64,000 bases of DNA from Sporothrix humicola. Its lineage: Eukaryota > Ascomycota > Sordariomycetes > Ophiostomatales > Ophiostomataceae. Location of the stretch: positions 344,699-408,698 of the forward strand of contig WNYE01000033.1 in the NCBI GenBank assembly GCA_021396245.1, in the 5' to 3' direction. Both the position numbers and the translations under genes were made by a program. Below the pieces are notes generated by a model that worked only from the letters and a program-made list of their open reading frames with translations, had not been told where the DNA came from and ran no database searches. Shown here in pieces: positions 52,796 to 62,979 of the stretch. The stretch's first letter is position 1, and every line of letters starts with the position of its first letter.

Positions 52796-52967
52796 GGTGT
52801 TTGCATATAATTAGCAGCAGCCATAGCGCCCACCACCGTCGTGTATACACACGAAAAGATTGCCGAACAGCCATCCATCATGATTTTTGCACACCATAAT
52901 GCTATTTAAACATTGCCTAGCAACTTAGCTTCACCCATGCCACCGCATGGGTGGCTTATACACGAGC

Positions 52968-53348
52968 ATGACACCGCTGCCGTCATATGCCGACAAGCTC
53001 GGCTTCGTCATTCTGTATCCGACCTCCAGTTCTCAGCAGGGCATGAACTACTGGGGTGCAAATACAGCCAAGTCCCTGGCAAAGGACGGTGGCGGCGATA
53101 GCTAGGGCATTGCCGGCATTGTTGCATGATGATTGTGCACGGGACGGAAGATACAGCCGTCGTCATATCACTCCTGGAAGCACAGCTCGACCAATGGAGC
53201 GCCGTCTTGGATGTCAGCTTTTTTGAACAACGTCACAGACGACCCCGCTTGGAACTGGAAGAACATTGTCCACGGTGATGGAACACAACTCGTTGGCTAC
53301 GGAGTACATGGTGGCGGGCACATTCCACTCAAGCGGAAGAGACTCTGA
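52968..53348 (+). pseudogene. degraded CE1-type acetylxylan/feruloyl esterase remnant
   Basis: Pieces of a secreted CE1 esterase are recognisable in three successive frames. The first (from 52968) contains SYADKLGFVILYPTSSSQQGMNYW and SLAKDGGGDS, ending at a TAG at 53103. The second (from 53126) starts MMIVHGTEDTAV and has QLDQWSAVLDVSF, and the third contains NVTDDPAW, then VHGDGTQLVGYGVHGGGHIP. In intact enzymes the first and second blocks are separated by roughly 100 residues with the GxSxG nucleophile; that stretch is absent. The amino-terminal signal peptide is also missing. With one nonsense codon, one frameshift and one internal deletion it cannot encode an active esterase. Its position between the MFS gene and a kinase-like gene suggests loss in place. 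Confidence 0.78.
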
Positions 53349-53424
53349 AATTCGTTAGGTTGATGTGAACAAGCGAAGATTTATTTGGTGAGCTAATATT
53401 ATTAACTAAACATATCCACAACAA

Positions 53425-54310
53425 TTATGAAAAGCTCTCAGTCGACCACGCCTTTTTCCCTTTGAACGGAGGTAGAATGCTCGGGTCCTTGAAAAATAAG
53501 TCGTGTGTGAGATCTTTGTTGATTGCGTTTGGATCTGAAACTGCGCGCAAATACTCATTGTACTTGTAGACATATTGGAGTGGAAGCGTTGCGCTGTAGT
53601 AATCGAGGTTTCCGTCGTCAGGCACCAACGCATACTCAAAGTCGATTAGCACCACACCATCCTCCAACAATAAAATGTTGTCTAACTTGACATCGCTGTA
53701 TGCCACATTGCACGACTTCAAGGCAGAAGCAGCAATCTCAACACGGCTGCGGAGGTCATCTAGAGTTATGCGCGACAGCGTCTGTTCATGCAATCTTGTC
53801 CCTTCAACCACGGACATTATCAATGCGCGTCGTGCCTCGCAAATGGCTTCTCCGTAGAAATTTGGGATCACAGTACCCTGCAATGGCTGCAGTGCTTCAT
53901 ACATGCGCTTCTCGTCGTCGAACAGGATTTCGTGGCATTCTTCTCGGAGCTGAAGCTTCTTGATTGCTATCTGCGGAGGAAGAAAAGAGCCGGGAAGGCG
54001 AGCTTTCACAAAAGACTGGGCAGCAACTGGCAAGTACAAGACCAGCCGTCGGACAAGCGAGTCCCATGGCCGTGGAATAATCGTCAACCGGAGGACATGG
54101 GGGTACATCTCGTCGAAAAGCCTAGCAACCCCTCTCACGGTTGTCCATCCAAGCCGAAACTGCAAGCATTAGAACAACCGTGGTTGAATGTAGCGGTCAA
54201 GGAAGGTCTGACTTCACGAAGTGCAGAGGAATACAGTGACCTACCTGAACATGTCGTGGATATTTGAATTCGAAGTCTTCTGGCTCGTTGTTCTCGTGTA
54301 TCTCTTTCAT
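53425..54310 (-). CDS. protein-kinase/APH-fold protein, two exons
   Basis: A 266-residue protein from exons 54310-54245 (22 codons, MKEIHENNEPEDFEFKYPRH) and 54159-53425, joined by an 85-nt intron (GTAGGT...TTGCAG, phase 0). The second exon alone lacks a proper start, and the added exon supplies it. Kinase-like elements are AIKKLQLREECHEIL (ATP Lys), MSVVEGTRLHEQTL (hinge), VAYSDVKLDNILLLEDGVVLIDFEYA (catalytic loop, with Asp and Asn kept but His/Arg of HRD replaced by Tyr-Ser, and DFE in place of DFG). This variant layout is frequent in small fungal kinase-like proteins of unknown role. No membrane segment. It could be catalytic or a pseudokinase. Confidence 0.8.
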
Positions 54311-54731
54311 TCTGGCGTGTGTGGCTCAAGATGGTTTTATTGAAATTTGAAATTGATCGGTAAAGGTTGGGAGGACCAAGTAAGCCGGGTGTGGGGAGGA
54401 ATTATTTAAGTGGCGCACGATATGATCACATGATATATCAAGGCACCAACCAAGACCAAGACAATTTTACAAGTCCACCTTCAAATTAACACTGATGCCA
54501 ATAGGACGAAATAATATGTATGCTATCTATTCTAAGAATAGAAAGAGTGGCATGGTTGAAATGGTTCTCGATTGGTAGAATGGCCAGCGAGGGGCTGTAA
54601 TTGAGGGGCAAGGGCGGGCGTGAAACGGGCACATGTTTGCCTTGTCCTCTGATTTTCCCTTTCGTTCTTCTCTTTATTCTCACGTTCCAACAACTGCCTC
54701 AAACTACCAACAGACAAGCAACCAAGTAAAC
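54311..54731. promoter_or_regulatory. divergent promoter, kinase-like gene and broken conserved gene
   Basis: 421 bp between the two divergent starts. The frame of the downstream gene is open to another ATG at 54633, which could also be its start. Confidence 0.5.
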
Positions 54732-55758
54732 ATGGCCCAACAAATCCGTGATCTGCTCAACCAACATCCCGCAACCCCTGCTAGCCTGTCTGGCATGACA
54801 TCGCAGAGCTCTAAGAACTGGGCAAAGGAATACCCCCCAATCACAAATCTACGTGTTCACACAATCACAACTACAGCAGGATATTCAATTGCCAACTTTG
54901 ATGACGCTTTTCACCAAGAGGATGATGATGATCTATTGCGTTTCTCGGAACCAGCTCACCCACCCACGAATCGACTTTAGAGGCTCTACTCGGAAGAAGA
55001 TGGGAAGATATGGTTTCATTCAGAAGTGTCAAACGTGACACTCAGTGGCTTTTGTCAATATCCCGCAATCACGCAAGCTTCCGAAGAGCCGTCAAAAATT
55101 GGAAATGTCTCTCAGATTGTTAACATCGCATACAACGTACGCCACAAAAATAAGAGAGTGCATTTCGCTATCGGCGAAGTCAAGAGAAATATCCTTGATA
55201 TAGGTGACTGGCAGAATGGTACTCTTTTGAGGGGGCAAAAAGAGTTTTCTCGAGAGTTACGAGGGTATGTTTTCAAATTCCGACCATTCTACATTTCACT
55301 CTAACTTTGTTCACAGCTATGCGTACTTGTACCAATGCCCACAGATATTTTGTTTCGACCAGGCCGTGTTCTTGATGCTTCAATTCTGTGCGGGTAGTGT
55401 GGAACAAATCAAAAGTTCATCATGTGCCGTCGACTGTTGGGTGTTTCCTCGCGACAACTTTGGCGGAACACCTCTTCGTTATGCATTGTATCGACTATTA
55501 GTGCAAGGATTCCGGCGGGCACAAGGTCTACTGCGGAACAATGTAGCACTTGGTGGCCTGTATGCTAACAGAACAACGTACTTCTCTGGGAAGCCGCAAT
55601 GGTTAGATGCAACTGGACAACATACTAGTAGTCCCATGGGCTTTCAACGTAAGGTTGACAGAAGTACCGGGGCTATGTATTGGGTTGATGCGAACGGACA
55701 GGCACTTCTTGACGAACAAGGCAGCAAGTTGTGGGATACTGATAGTTTTTGGTATTAA
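54732..55758 (+). pseudogene. conserved fungal gene of unknown function with an in-frame stop
   Basis: Exons 54732-55264 and 55317-55758, joined by a 52-nt GT-AG intron, would encode about 324 codons, but codon TAG at 54978-54980 interrupts the first exon while the same frame continues on both sides (LRFSEPAHPPTNRL, stop, RLYSEEDGKIWFHSEVSNVTLSG). The later part has VHFAIGEVKRNILDIGDWQNG, ELRGYAYLYQCPQIFCFDQAV and TPLRYALYRLLVQGFRRAQGLL and ends with a Trp/Gly-rich tail. It looks like an uncharacterised fungal protein family whose function I cannot name. A 41-nt GT-AG segment ends exactly at the TAG but its removal breaks the frame. It is either a recent pseudogene or a sequencing error. An alternative start is the ATG at 54633. 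Confidence 0.65.
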
Positions 55759-56071
55759 AGTTAAAATACACCCATGATTGTATATTAGGAACTCGGCCCA
55801 GCTTCCCTCGAGAACTTATTTATTACACATAGCCCTCTGGACACAAGCCAGCATTGTCTTCTTTCTGTTGCCGAAATAGCTCTTTGAATAGGACCGTGCG
55901 TTTTGCAAACGTTGTAATTACTTTTGAAATTCAACTTGGGTCTTCTTGGTGGCCTTGTTTTAACTGGCCTTTGTTCTTTATTTACGTAAAGTGCAATGCT
56001 TAATGGGTTTTATCGCGAATAGGCTATATTTTTATATTTAAAGGGAACTGCACCAAACGAACACGCTGTAT
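55759..56071. other. intergenic, convergent 3' flanks
   Basis: 313 bp, AT-rich toward 56040. No gene seen. Confidence 0.5.
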
Positions 56072-57916
56072 TCAGCACTCGTTACACGGCTGACTGTACG
56101 TGATACCGTCAACAACGGTCGTGAGTGTACCGTTGGCAGTAAACTCATTTGTCATCACATCAATCTGGAAATGGAAGCCATCAACACTTGTCTTCTTCGT
56201 TCCCACGCTGGCTCCCTCCAAAGTCAGATCCGAGTACCAGTCAAAACTAGACAAGGTGGCAGACAGCGTGTTTGACGTGACGTTCTCGTAGCCATTGAGG
56301 ACGTTCAGGCCGTCGGCGGTGTAGTTGTGGTAGGTGACTGCAATATTCGAGATTGGCGTGCCGAATGCAAACGTCACGTTGGCGTATCCTCCCTGCGTGC
56401 CGTACAGCGTGTACATCCCGTTGGGAACTGGCGTGAAGGAGGGCATCGACATCCCTGGTGTGTACGGGACCGCCCACGGTACCTCGTCGGAGTACTCGGG
56501 AATGACTGGCGGCGTTGTGGGTGTGCGGGACGTGAGTTCGGCCAGCATGACGCGCACCTGTCGACCATCGGGATATGGGTTGGGCTCACATGGCAGTGTG
56601 TTGTTGCCGCCGCAAGACGGAGACACGGCAAACATCTCGTAGTATACAACGCGTGTGCCGTCCGGCGACCATCGTGGGTCGGCGCCGGCGTTCCAATACG
56701 GATCGTTGGCGCCGCCGGGCGTAGTGGGGTAGTCACCGTTGAGCTGCTGGCCAAAGTACTGCTGGCGATCGCCATCGTGGTCGAGTAGCCACGGAAGGAA
56801 GAAACGACGCACGCCGTTGTTACGAACGGAAGAAACGGCGCCAACAGTCAGAAAGTCCGTGAGAGGAGGGACGGTGCGCAGGCCAGACAGAAACTCCATG
56901 CGCTCTGTGCCGCGCGTGTCCAGCACGACAAACCAGTTGTTATCGTACGAGTACGAGACGGGATCTGCATAGCCGGGGTGTTCTGTCACACGGCGCACTT
57001 GGCCGGTGGTGATGCCGATCGCAAATATGTCGATGTTGCACGACTCAACGGGCATGCCGACATAGAGAATCTCGCTCCCGTCGCCAGTGAAGCCGCGCAG
57101 CTCGCCCACCGCAACGCCCTCAGGATCAAAGACAACCTCGCTTCCGTTGACTGTTATGACGGACTGCGCCGTGTTGCTGATGAGGACGCTGGCATTGACC
57201 ACGTCGTACCGGGAGCCAGTCTCGTTGAACTGCAGCCGACCGTAGTAGGAGAATTCTCCTATAGATGGCCCCGAGAAAACAAACGTGTCAAAGCCCAGAT
57301 GCACCTGATCGGGATGGAGACGGAGCTCACGGATGGGGGCGCCTGACCCTGTGCCATTGTCGTCGGCAGTGTTACTCAGACGGACGGGATAGATGTGCAC
57401 CTTGTCCGGTGTGCAGTCGTCACTGGACAGCTGGTGCGAGCCACAGTCGACAATGTTGGCTCCAGCCATGGCCCGTGTTCCGTCCATGAATGTCTGCGGG
57501 TACGCATCCAGCGCTGTTGCGCCCACCCGGTTCTCAGGTGGCACACCGCATGTCAGGCATTTCCAGGTGTCACCATTGGAAAAGGCGGTGCCGTCTGTCT
57601 TGACGATGAACAGCTGCTGGCCCGAGTAGATGTGGGCGGGGTCGGGCGCTGCAGGTGCACCGACAAACTCGACCACCGCCGTCAAGTGCTTGCCATCGGG
57701 CAGAAAACTGCCACTGTTGAGGCCGGTCTGGGCAATGCAGCCCGTTCCACGAGGGTTGATGCCCGATGTACAGGCGCCCTCGGACGTATTGCCTAGGACG
57801 GGGGGCAGAGGGAGCTCGGTGATGGTTATGGGCTCGGGCGAGGGGATAGGCGCAACAGCACAGGCGGCGCGGGCCAGGCTGAGAACTCCGGCCACAAAAA
57901 TTGTAGTGCAGCCCAT
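56072..57916 (-). CDS. secreted beta-propeller glycosidase-like protein (saponin hydrolase family)
   Basis: A 614-residue single-exon protein. MGCTTIFVAGVLSLARAACA is a signal peptide, followed by a Pro-rich start (APIPSPEPITITELPLPPV). The body has NPRGTGCIAQTG, GSFLPDGKHLTAVVEF, DTWKCLTCGVP, IVDCGSH and PRWSPDGTRVVYYEMF; the last is a TolB/WD40-like propeller blade signature. The overall layout and length match the fungal saponin hydrolases first described for soyasaponin breakdown, which remove glucuronyl sugar chains from triterpenoid saponins. This match is from memory of the family and not verified by alignment. Many NxS/T sites fit secretion. The frame is open upstream to an ATG at 58057, but that start would bury the signal peptide, so 57916 is used. 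It shares direction with the GH35 gene. Confidence 0.75.
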   Translation of the reverse strand: MGCTTIFVAGVLSLARAACAVAPIPSPEPITITELPLPPVLGNTSEGACTSGINPRGTGCIAQTGLNSGSFLPDGKHLTAVVEFVGAPAAPDPAHIYSGQQLFIVKTDGTAFSNGDTWKCLTCGVPPENRVGATALDAYPQTFMDGTRAMAGANIVDCGSHQLSSDDCTPDKVHIYPVRLSNTADDNGTGSGAPIRELRLHPDQVHLGFDTFVFSGPSIGEFSYYGRLQFNETGSRYDVVNASVLISNTAQSVITVNGSEVVFDPEGVAVGELRGFTGDGSEILYVGMPVESCNIDIFAIGITTGQVRRVTEHPGYADPVSYSYDNNWFVVLDTRGTERMEFLSGLRTVPPLTDFLTVGAVSSVRNNGVRRFFLPWLLDHDGDRQQYFGQQLNGDYPTTPGGANDPYWNAGADPRWSPDGTRVVYYEMFAVSPSCGGNNTLPCEPNPYPDGRQVRVMLAELTSRTPTTPPVIPEYSDEVPWAVPYTPGMSMPSFTPVPNGMYTLYGTQGGYANVTFAFGTPISNIAVTYHNYTADGLNVLNGYENVTSNTLSATLSSFDWYSDLTLEGASVGTKKTSVDGFHFQIDVMTNEFTANGTLTTVVDGITYSQPCNEC

Positions 57917-58386
57917 GCCGTCGAGGGGTTGAAGCAAAATCAAATAGGCACAAAGAGAAGTAAAGAAAAGAAGAATGGACACGATAGGAGTTGGACTGTT
58001 GAGCAGTCGATGTCTGCAAGCTGGCGCGTCGGGTTGTTTGATTGGAATTGACCCCATTTTGACGATGGGTTTCTACTCAATTTATACTTGGAGAGGGATC
58101 TTTGTCGTGTGAAAAATAAAAGAACTGAAAAACAGAAGAACGGGGGGACATTTTCCGTACGGGTTGTCGCGGTCAACGAATTCCATCAGCGAAGCGGCCG
58201 CAGTATGTCACCGCGTCATCTCCCGGATTTCCTCGATTTTGGATATGAAATGGTTGCGGCCAATCAGGTGTTACTGTGTACGCGTGTAAGTCCCACCATT
58301 CTGCCGGCATGGCATGGGCCCACAATTATCTCTAAACACGGTGTATTACGACGTATTCCATTGTACATAAGAGTCTATTTACATAT
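57917..58386. promoter_or_regulatory. intergenic between GH35 and saponin-hydrolase-like genes
   Basis: 470 bp on the minus-strand path from the GH35 stop to the saponin-hydrolase-like start. It serves as promoter of the latter. No gene seen. Confidence 0.5.
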
Positions 58387-60039
58387 CTAAATATCCGTGG
58401 ACGGCTCGTGCAGCATGTAGATCTCAACTTCAGCCAACCCTGTCCTTGCGGGGATCGTGACAGGGACAACACCGTCGCCATAGTCGGGGTCCTCGTTGGG
58501 CATATTGACCGAGCTGCCCGACCTGGTCTCATCGCCATTCATCAGACGCAGAGTGGCAAGCTCGCCGCTGGCCAGCGCCTGCTTCTCGGCGACGCTCAAG
58601 AGGCCGACAAACGTTGCATTATTGGCGGCATCACTGAACGTCACATTGAACCCATAGCCAGCCACGATGAACTTGAGCCCGCCAAGATGGATAACCATGC
58701 CGCCGCCGGGTCCTTTCTTGCCAAACACAAACGCCCGCCGCACACAGACCTCCACACCCCCAAGGCAATGCACCCAAGTCTCTGGCGATGGCCCGCACCC
58801 GCGATCCTGCTCCATGCGCACCTCGTGTTCCTCATCAAAAAAGAAACCAAATCGATCCCGCGGCGAGGTCGTCAACAGGAGATGCTGGATCTGCGATAGT
58901 AGCCTGTACTCCCGACCAACCACAGCACAATCGGCCGTGTCGATGCCAAACGGACTGCAACCTAAGGCGCCCCGTGCATAGGCGGGCCAGAGCCGCCTGC
59001 AGCCGTATGCGTCGCGGCGCTGCTCGGGCACAAACAGGACACTGCTTGAGTGTGCCATCTGGTAGTCCTGCAGGCTCAACAGGTAGTCCGACGTGTAAAT
59101 GTCCGGCGAGAAAAAGTCCAAGACTGCCTCGCAATGGTGCCGCCAAATGTCTAGCATGTGTGGCACGGCACCTCCAGAGGGATATCTTCCCGCGGACACT
59201 CCCCCGCTGACGGCTCCTGCACCGCCACCTCCCCCGCTCTGGGGTACGTTTCCGTACGACGTCCGGTCTGCATTGAGCCAAGCGTTGGCGAACATGGGCA
59301 GAGGGTAGGCCCGCTTTCCAGCTGCGGCCACATGGCTGACAAACTTGGAGATATGGTGCGCCATGAACGCCTCGTTGGCGGCTGTTCCCTCGCCAAAGAC
59401 ATCTTCCCACGAGGGCTGGCTGTCATCAGGGATAGTAATAGCACCAAATCGCTCCTGGAACGCAGGATGGGTAGGCGATGACGCCAGATGCTTCAACAGC
59501 GCCACCGGAACGGGCTTTGCAAACTCTTCGTTGGCCACTGTCGAACGATCGCGAGAGTCACCCAGCAGCCCCGGCTCGTTCTCAACCTGGACCATGATGA
59601 CTGTGCTGTGCTGCTCGTCCAGTTCGCGGATATGTGTCATCAAGGCAGAGAATGCTCTGGTATCCGCCTCGAGGACCTCGCGGGAAAAGGGAGAGACCAT
59701 CTCCACTGTCTGCTTGACACCGCCGGCCATGAGCACATGGCATCGTGGAAAGCGTTTGTGGTCTGTCTTGACCCAATGCGGCACATATGTGCTCATGCCA
59801 TTCTTGTAGCTGCCAAACCACAGCAGCACTAGACGGAGGCCGTGGTCCCTTGCATCCACAACCACTTTGTCGAGGTTGGCAAAATCATACGTACCCTCAA
59901 CAGGCTCGATGGCTTCCCAGGTCACACTGCCTAGCAGTGTATTGATGCAGCCCTTGTCTCTGAGCCTGGCCCAGTGTTCAGCCATGTATGAAGCCGAGCT
60001 GAGAGATGAGTTGTGCAGCTCGCCTCCAAAAATGAGAAT
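58387..60039 (-). CDS. GH35 beta-galactosidase-like protein with DUF5597, 5' end missing
   Basis: At least 550 codons of a GH35 family glycosidase. From the amino side: LIFGGELHNSSLSSASYM, NTLLGSVTWEAIEPVEGTYDF, LVLLWFGSYKNGMSTYVPHWVK, the acid/base site IMVQVENEPGLLG, and a nucleophile candidate in VLFVPEQRRD. The C-terminal DUF5597 region has FGKKGPGGGMVIHLGGLKFIVAGYGFNVTF. Homologues start 15-60 residues before the GGELHNSS motif. Here the recognisable frame ends at about 60039, where the sequence turns abruptly AT-rich; the frame stays open to a stop near 60080 without an ATG. The true start has therefore been lost or mutated. The first ATG inside the gene (59985) would drop the first beta-strand of the barrel. 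It is probably a recently disabled or edge-truncated gene. Confidence 0.82.
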   Translation of the reverse strand: MLIFGGELHNSSLSSASYMAEHWARLRDKGCINTLLGSVTWEAIEPVEGTYDFANLDKVVVDARDHGLRLVLLWFGSYKNGMSTYVPHWVKTDHKRFPRCHVLMAGGVKQTVEMVSPFSREVLEADTRAFSALMTHIRELDEQHSTVIMVQVENEPGLLGDSRDRSTVANEEFAKPVPVALLKHLASSPTHPAFQERFGAITIPDDSQPSWEDVFGEGTAANEAFMAHHISKFVSHVAAAGKRAYPLPMFANAWLNADRTSYGNVPQSGGGGGAGAVSGGVSAGRYPSGGAVPHMLDIWRHHCEAVLDFFSPDIYTSDYLLSLQDYQMAHSSSVLFVPEQRRDAYGCRRLWPAYARGALGCSPFGIDTADCAVVGREYRLLSQIQHLLLTTSPRDRFGFFFDEEHEVRMEQDRGCGPSPETWVHCLGGVEVCVRRAFVFGKKGPGGGMVIHLGGLKFIVAGYGFNVTFSDAANNATFVGLLSVAEKQALASGELATLRLMNGDETRSGSSVNMPNEDPDYGDGVVPVTIPARTGLAEVEIYMLHEPSTDI

Positions 60040-62350
60040 TTTTTTTAAATCGTTTACAACGACGTAAAGATTTATTTTTTTAACCGTCGTTAACGACGTA
60101 AAGTTTTTATTAATCTTCGTTTATTTATTTATATTTATAACTTTTATTTTTTTTTTAATACTCGTAAACGTTATATAAACGACGGAGTTAACGAATTTTT
60201 ATAAAATTTATAGTTACCGTACGAAATTATAGTAGTTAAATATGTCGTCGTTGTTTATATATATTATTTAAAAAGGAATTAAAAAGTGTTGTATTTAATT
60301 TACGACGATATTATTAATATAAAATAAAACCGTACGATCGAAAGATATATATATTATTATGTTAAAAGTAAGTTTCAACGTTTATAAACGTTACTTAAGT
60401 GTTACAAAGGCACTTCCCAAGAATAAGGTAAGAGTCTCTGCTAGGTGATTAAGCTAAGGGAGGGGTTTTTATTCTTGTAAAACAGTAATAAGGTGTAACG
60501 GTCGAATAATACTTAACACGTGTAAGAGGTGGTAATTGTATACAATGAGGGTACAGGAATACAAGTTTATGTAGTTATGTATTTCAAACAATCGGTAACG
60601 ACTAAGTTTTTTTATCTAAGTTATTGGGAGAAAGCCTTAGTTTTATATATTTATTTTATTTTATATGGTTATTCCCGTCTCGTATAAAATAACCTTTAAT
60701 ATTATTTGTATTTTATTCTTTATTTTATCTTTCGTATGAAATAAGAATCTTTTCTTTTAATTAGCTTATGTTTTGTATTCTTTGATTGGTCTTTTGTTTT
60801 ATGTTTTGAAAAGGTTACCTTTTAGTTACATTAACACCGTTACTTTGTATCGGTTGTATTATTAATCTTCCGTACCCGTTGAAAGGTCGACTATGTTATT
60901 TTAACCCGTTAATGAAACCGTAAGAGTTATATCCGTAATATAACCTCCTTTTTCTTTAAATTTCGTCTCGAAATTTTATAAGTAATACTCTCGCCTTTTT
61001 ATCTTTATTATTTCTTAAGTAAAAATTTTCTTTTTTTTTCTTCGATATATTTAGTCGTGTTACCAAAAGTTGTATTATTAATAACACTTTTTATCGTCGT
61101 AATATCGTCCGTCGACTCGAGTCTTTTAGTTTCGAAGTTATACTTTACTCTCGTTACACTCGTTTAAGTAAAAATTATATTTAGTTCGATAAGTCGACTC
61201 GTTAAATTCGTCGTTATTAAACTTATGTAAAAGTAAACGTGAAGTACGATGGTCGTAGTATTATTATAAGTTTAAGTACGTATCTTTTATAACCTTTTTT
61301 AATTTTTCCCGTTAACCGTTTCTTTCTTTAACCGAGCGTTAAATCTCCGAGTTATAACAACTTTTTAAAACTAAAAAGTACACCGAGTTAACTTTAAAAG
61401 AGGCTTTCGTTTACCTTCGTTATATTAATAAATAATAAAAAGCCTACGAAAAAAAACGTCGAAAACTCTTTAACGATACTTATATTACTATTAATACTAA
61501 AGATAAAACTCGTTAAACCGTAAAAAAATATAAAACTTTTTAAGTTACTTAAAAGGTTTAAACGGTGGCCGACGCCGTTACTTTTTCTTTCGACTAAAGC
61601 GTTATTTTAGTCGACTTAAACTTTAGCCTTTTTATTATTAATACGCCGTTAACAATTAAAAGAAGTTTTTAAAGTAATCGGTAAGTTTTTATATATTTTC
61701 TTTAATATTATAACTTAACTATTTTATTAAATATTTTAATTATTTTTTTTTTATTTTACGATATATTTTAATTTTTTTTACTTTATATTTTAACTCGCCG
61801 AACACTTACTTATTCGAAAACTCAACCGAGTTTAACGCTTTCTTTAAAAATAAAATATTAAATCGTAGGTAAACTCGTAATCTTTCGAGTAAACCGAGTT
61901 CGTACACCGAGTTTAAAAATTTTTTTACGACTTTAAACGGTTTAAATTATTTAAAATCGAGTTTATCGTTTAATTTTTTTATTTTAAAGTTTTTTCGGTT
62001 AAAATAAACCTTATTCTTTTTTTTAAAGATTAGTCCTTTAATTTTTTTTTTATTAACTTACGTATTTATTTATTATTATTATTTAATAAAGTTTACTTTT
62101 ACTTTTTCGAGTACTTTTTTAAGTTTTTAAATTATTTTGTCCGCCGTTAAATTTAGTCTTTTTTTTAAATAATAATTTATTTTTAGTTTAATTACACTAT
62201 AAAATTAAGTTAAGGTTAAAAGATTAAGCCCCACTTTTTATTATATACGAAAATCCGGAAAAATTCGTAAATTTAAATGGTAATTTTTTTATATTTTTAA
62301 GTCCCCTAAATTTTATCGTATAATTTTTTAAAGTTTTATTGTAATATAGT

Positions 62351-62476
62351 TTTACTTAATAAACTACGTTTATTAGTTCTTATTTTGTCGTTAAAAACGA
62401 CGCTCGTTTTGGCTTTACTTAATAAATTACTTTTATTGGTTTTTATTTTATCGTTAAAAACGACGTTCGTATATCG
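62351..62476. repeat. 63-bp tandem duplication in the AT-rich block
   Basis: Copies at 62351-62413 and 62414-62476 both begin TTTACTTAATAAA and contain CGTTAAAAACGACG. Their differences are mostly C/T or G/A. A further partial copy of the TTAAAAACGA part follows at about 62477. Confidence 0.8.
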
Positions 62477-62492
62477 TTAAAAACGATACTCG

Positions 62493-62687
62493 TTTACTTT
62501 TTGTAGTTTTTGTTATACGTGTTGTGTTACTTAACTTTTACTCGTTTTAACGCTTCGTTTACTTTTTATGGTTTTTGTTATACGTATTACGTTATTTAAC
62601 TTTTACTCGTTTTAACGCTTCGTTTACTTTTTATAGTTTTTATTATACGTATTATGTTACTTAACTTTTACCCGTTTTAACGCTTCG
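62493..62687. repeat. 65-bp tandem repeat, three copies, transition-only divergence
   Basis: Copies at 62493-62557, 62558-62622 and 62623-62687 begin TTTACTTTTT and end GTTTTAACGCTTCG. Comparing them by eye gives eight variable sites, all transitions. Their length is conserved with no indel. Confidence 0.88.
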
Positions 62688-62719
62688 TTTTTAACTTTTA
62701 TTTACTTTAACGTTTCGTT

Positions 62720-62842
62720 TACTTTTATTATATATAATAATATTATATACAACAATATTATATATAATATTATATATAACATTATATATAATATTATACA
62801 ATAATATTATATAATAATATTATATATAATAATTAATATATT
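62720..62842. repeat. AT dinucleotide-like satellite
   Basis: Low-complexity TATATAATAATATTATATA-type sequence with small internal palindromes. No coding or RNA content. Confidence 0.8.
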
Positions 62843-62941
62843 TAATTAAGTTATATTTATATAATATTACTTAAATAAGACTTAAACGATAAAGTTTTTG
62901 CCGCCGTACGCGTTAAAAAACACCGTAAATTAAACCGTAAA

Positions 62942-62944
<3 letters not shown>

Positions 62945-62972
<28 letters not shown>
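62945..62972. repeat. poly(A) run of 28
   Basis: An uninterrupted A28 inside the AT-rich block. It could be the tail of a retrotransposed (LINE-like) copy on the plus strand, but no recognisable element precedes it. Confidence 0.75.

Positions 62973-62979
<7 letters not shown>

Noticed and set aside
54937..54980. A 41-nt GT-AG intron ending at the in-frame TAG
   Set aside because: Removing 41 nt shifts the frame into a short dead end, while the unspliced frame is clearly coding on both sides.
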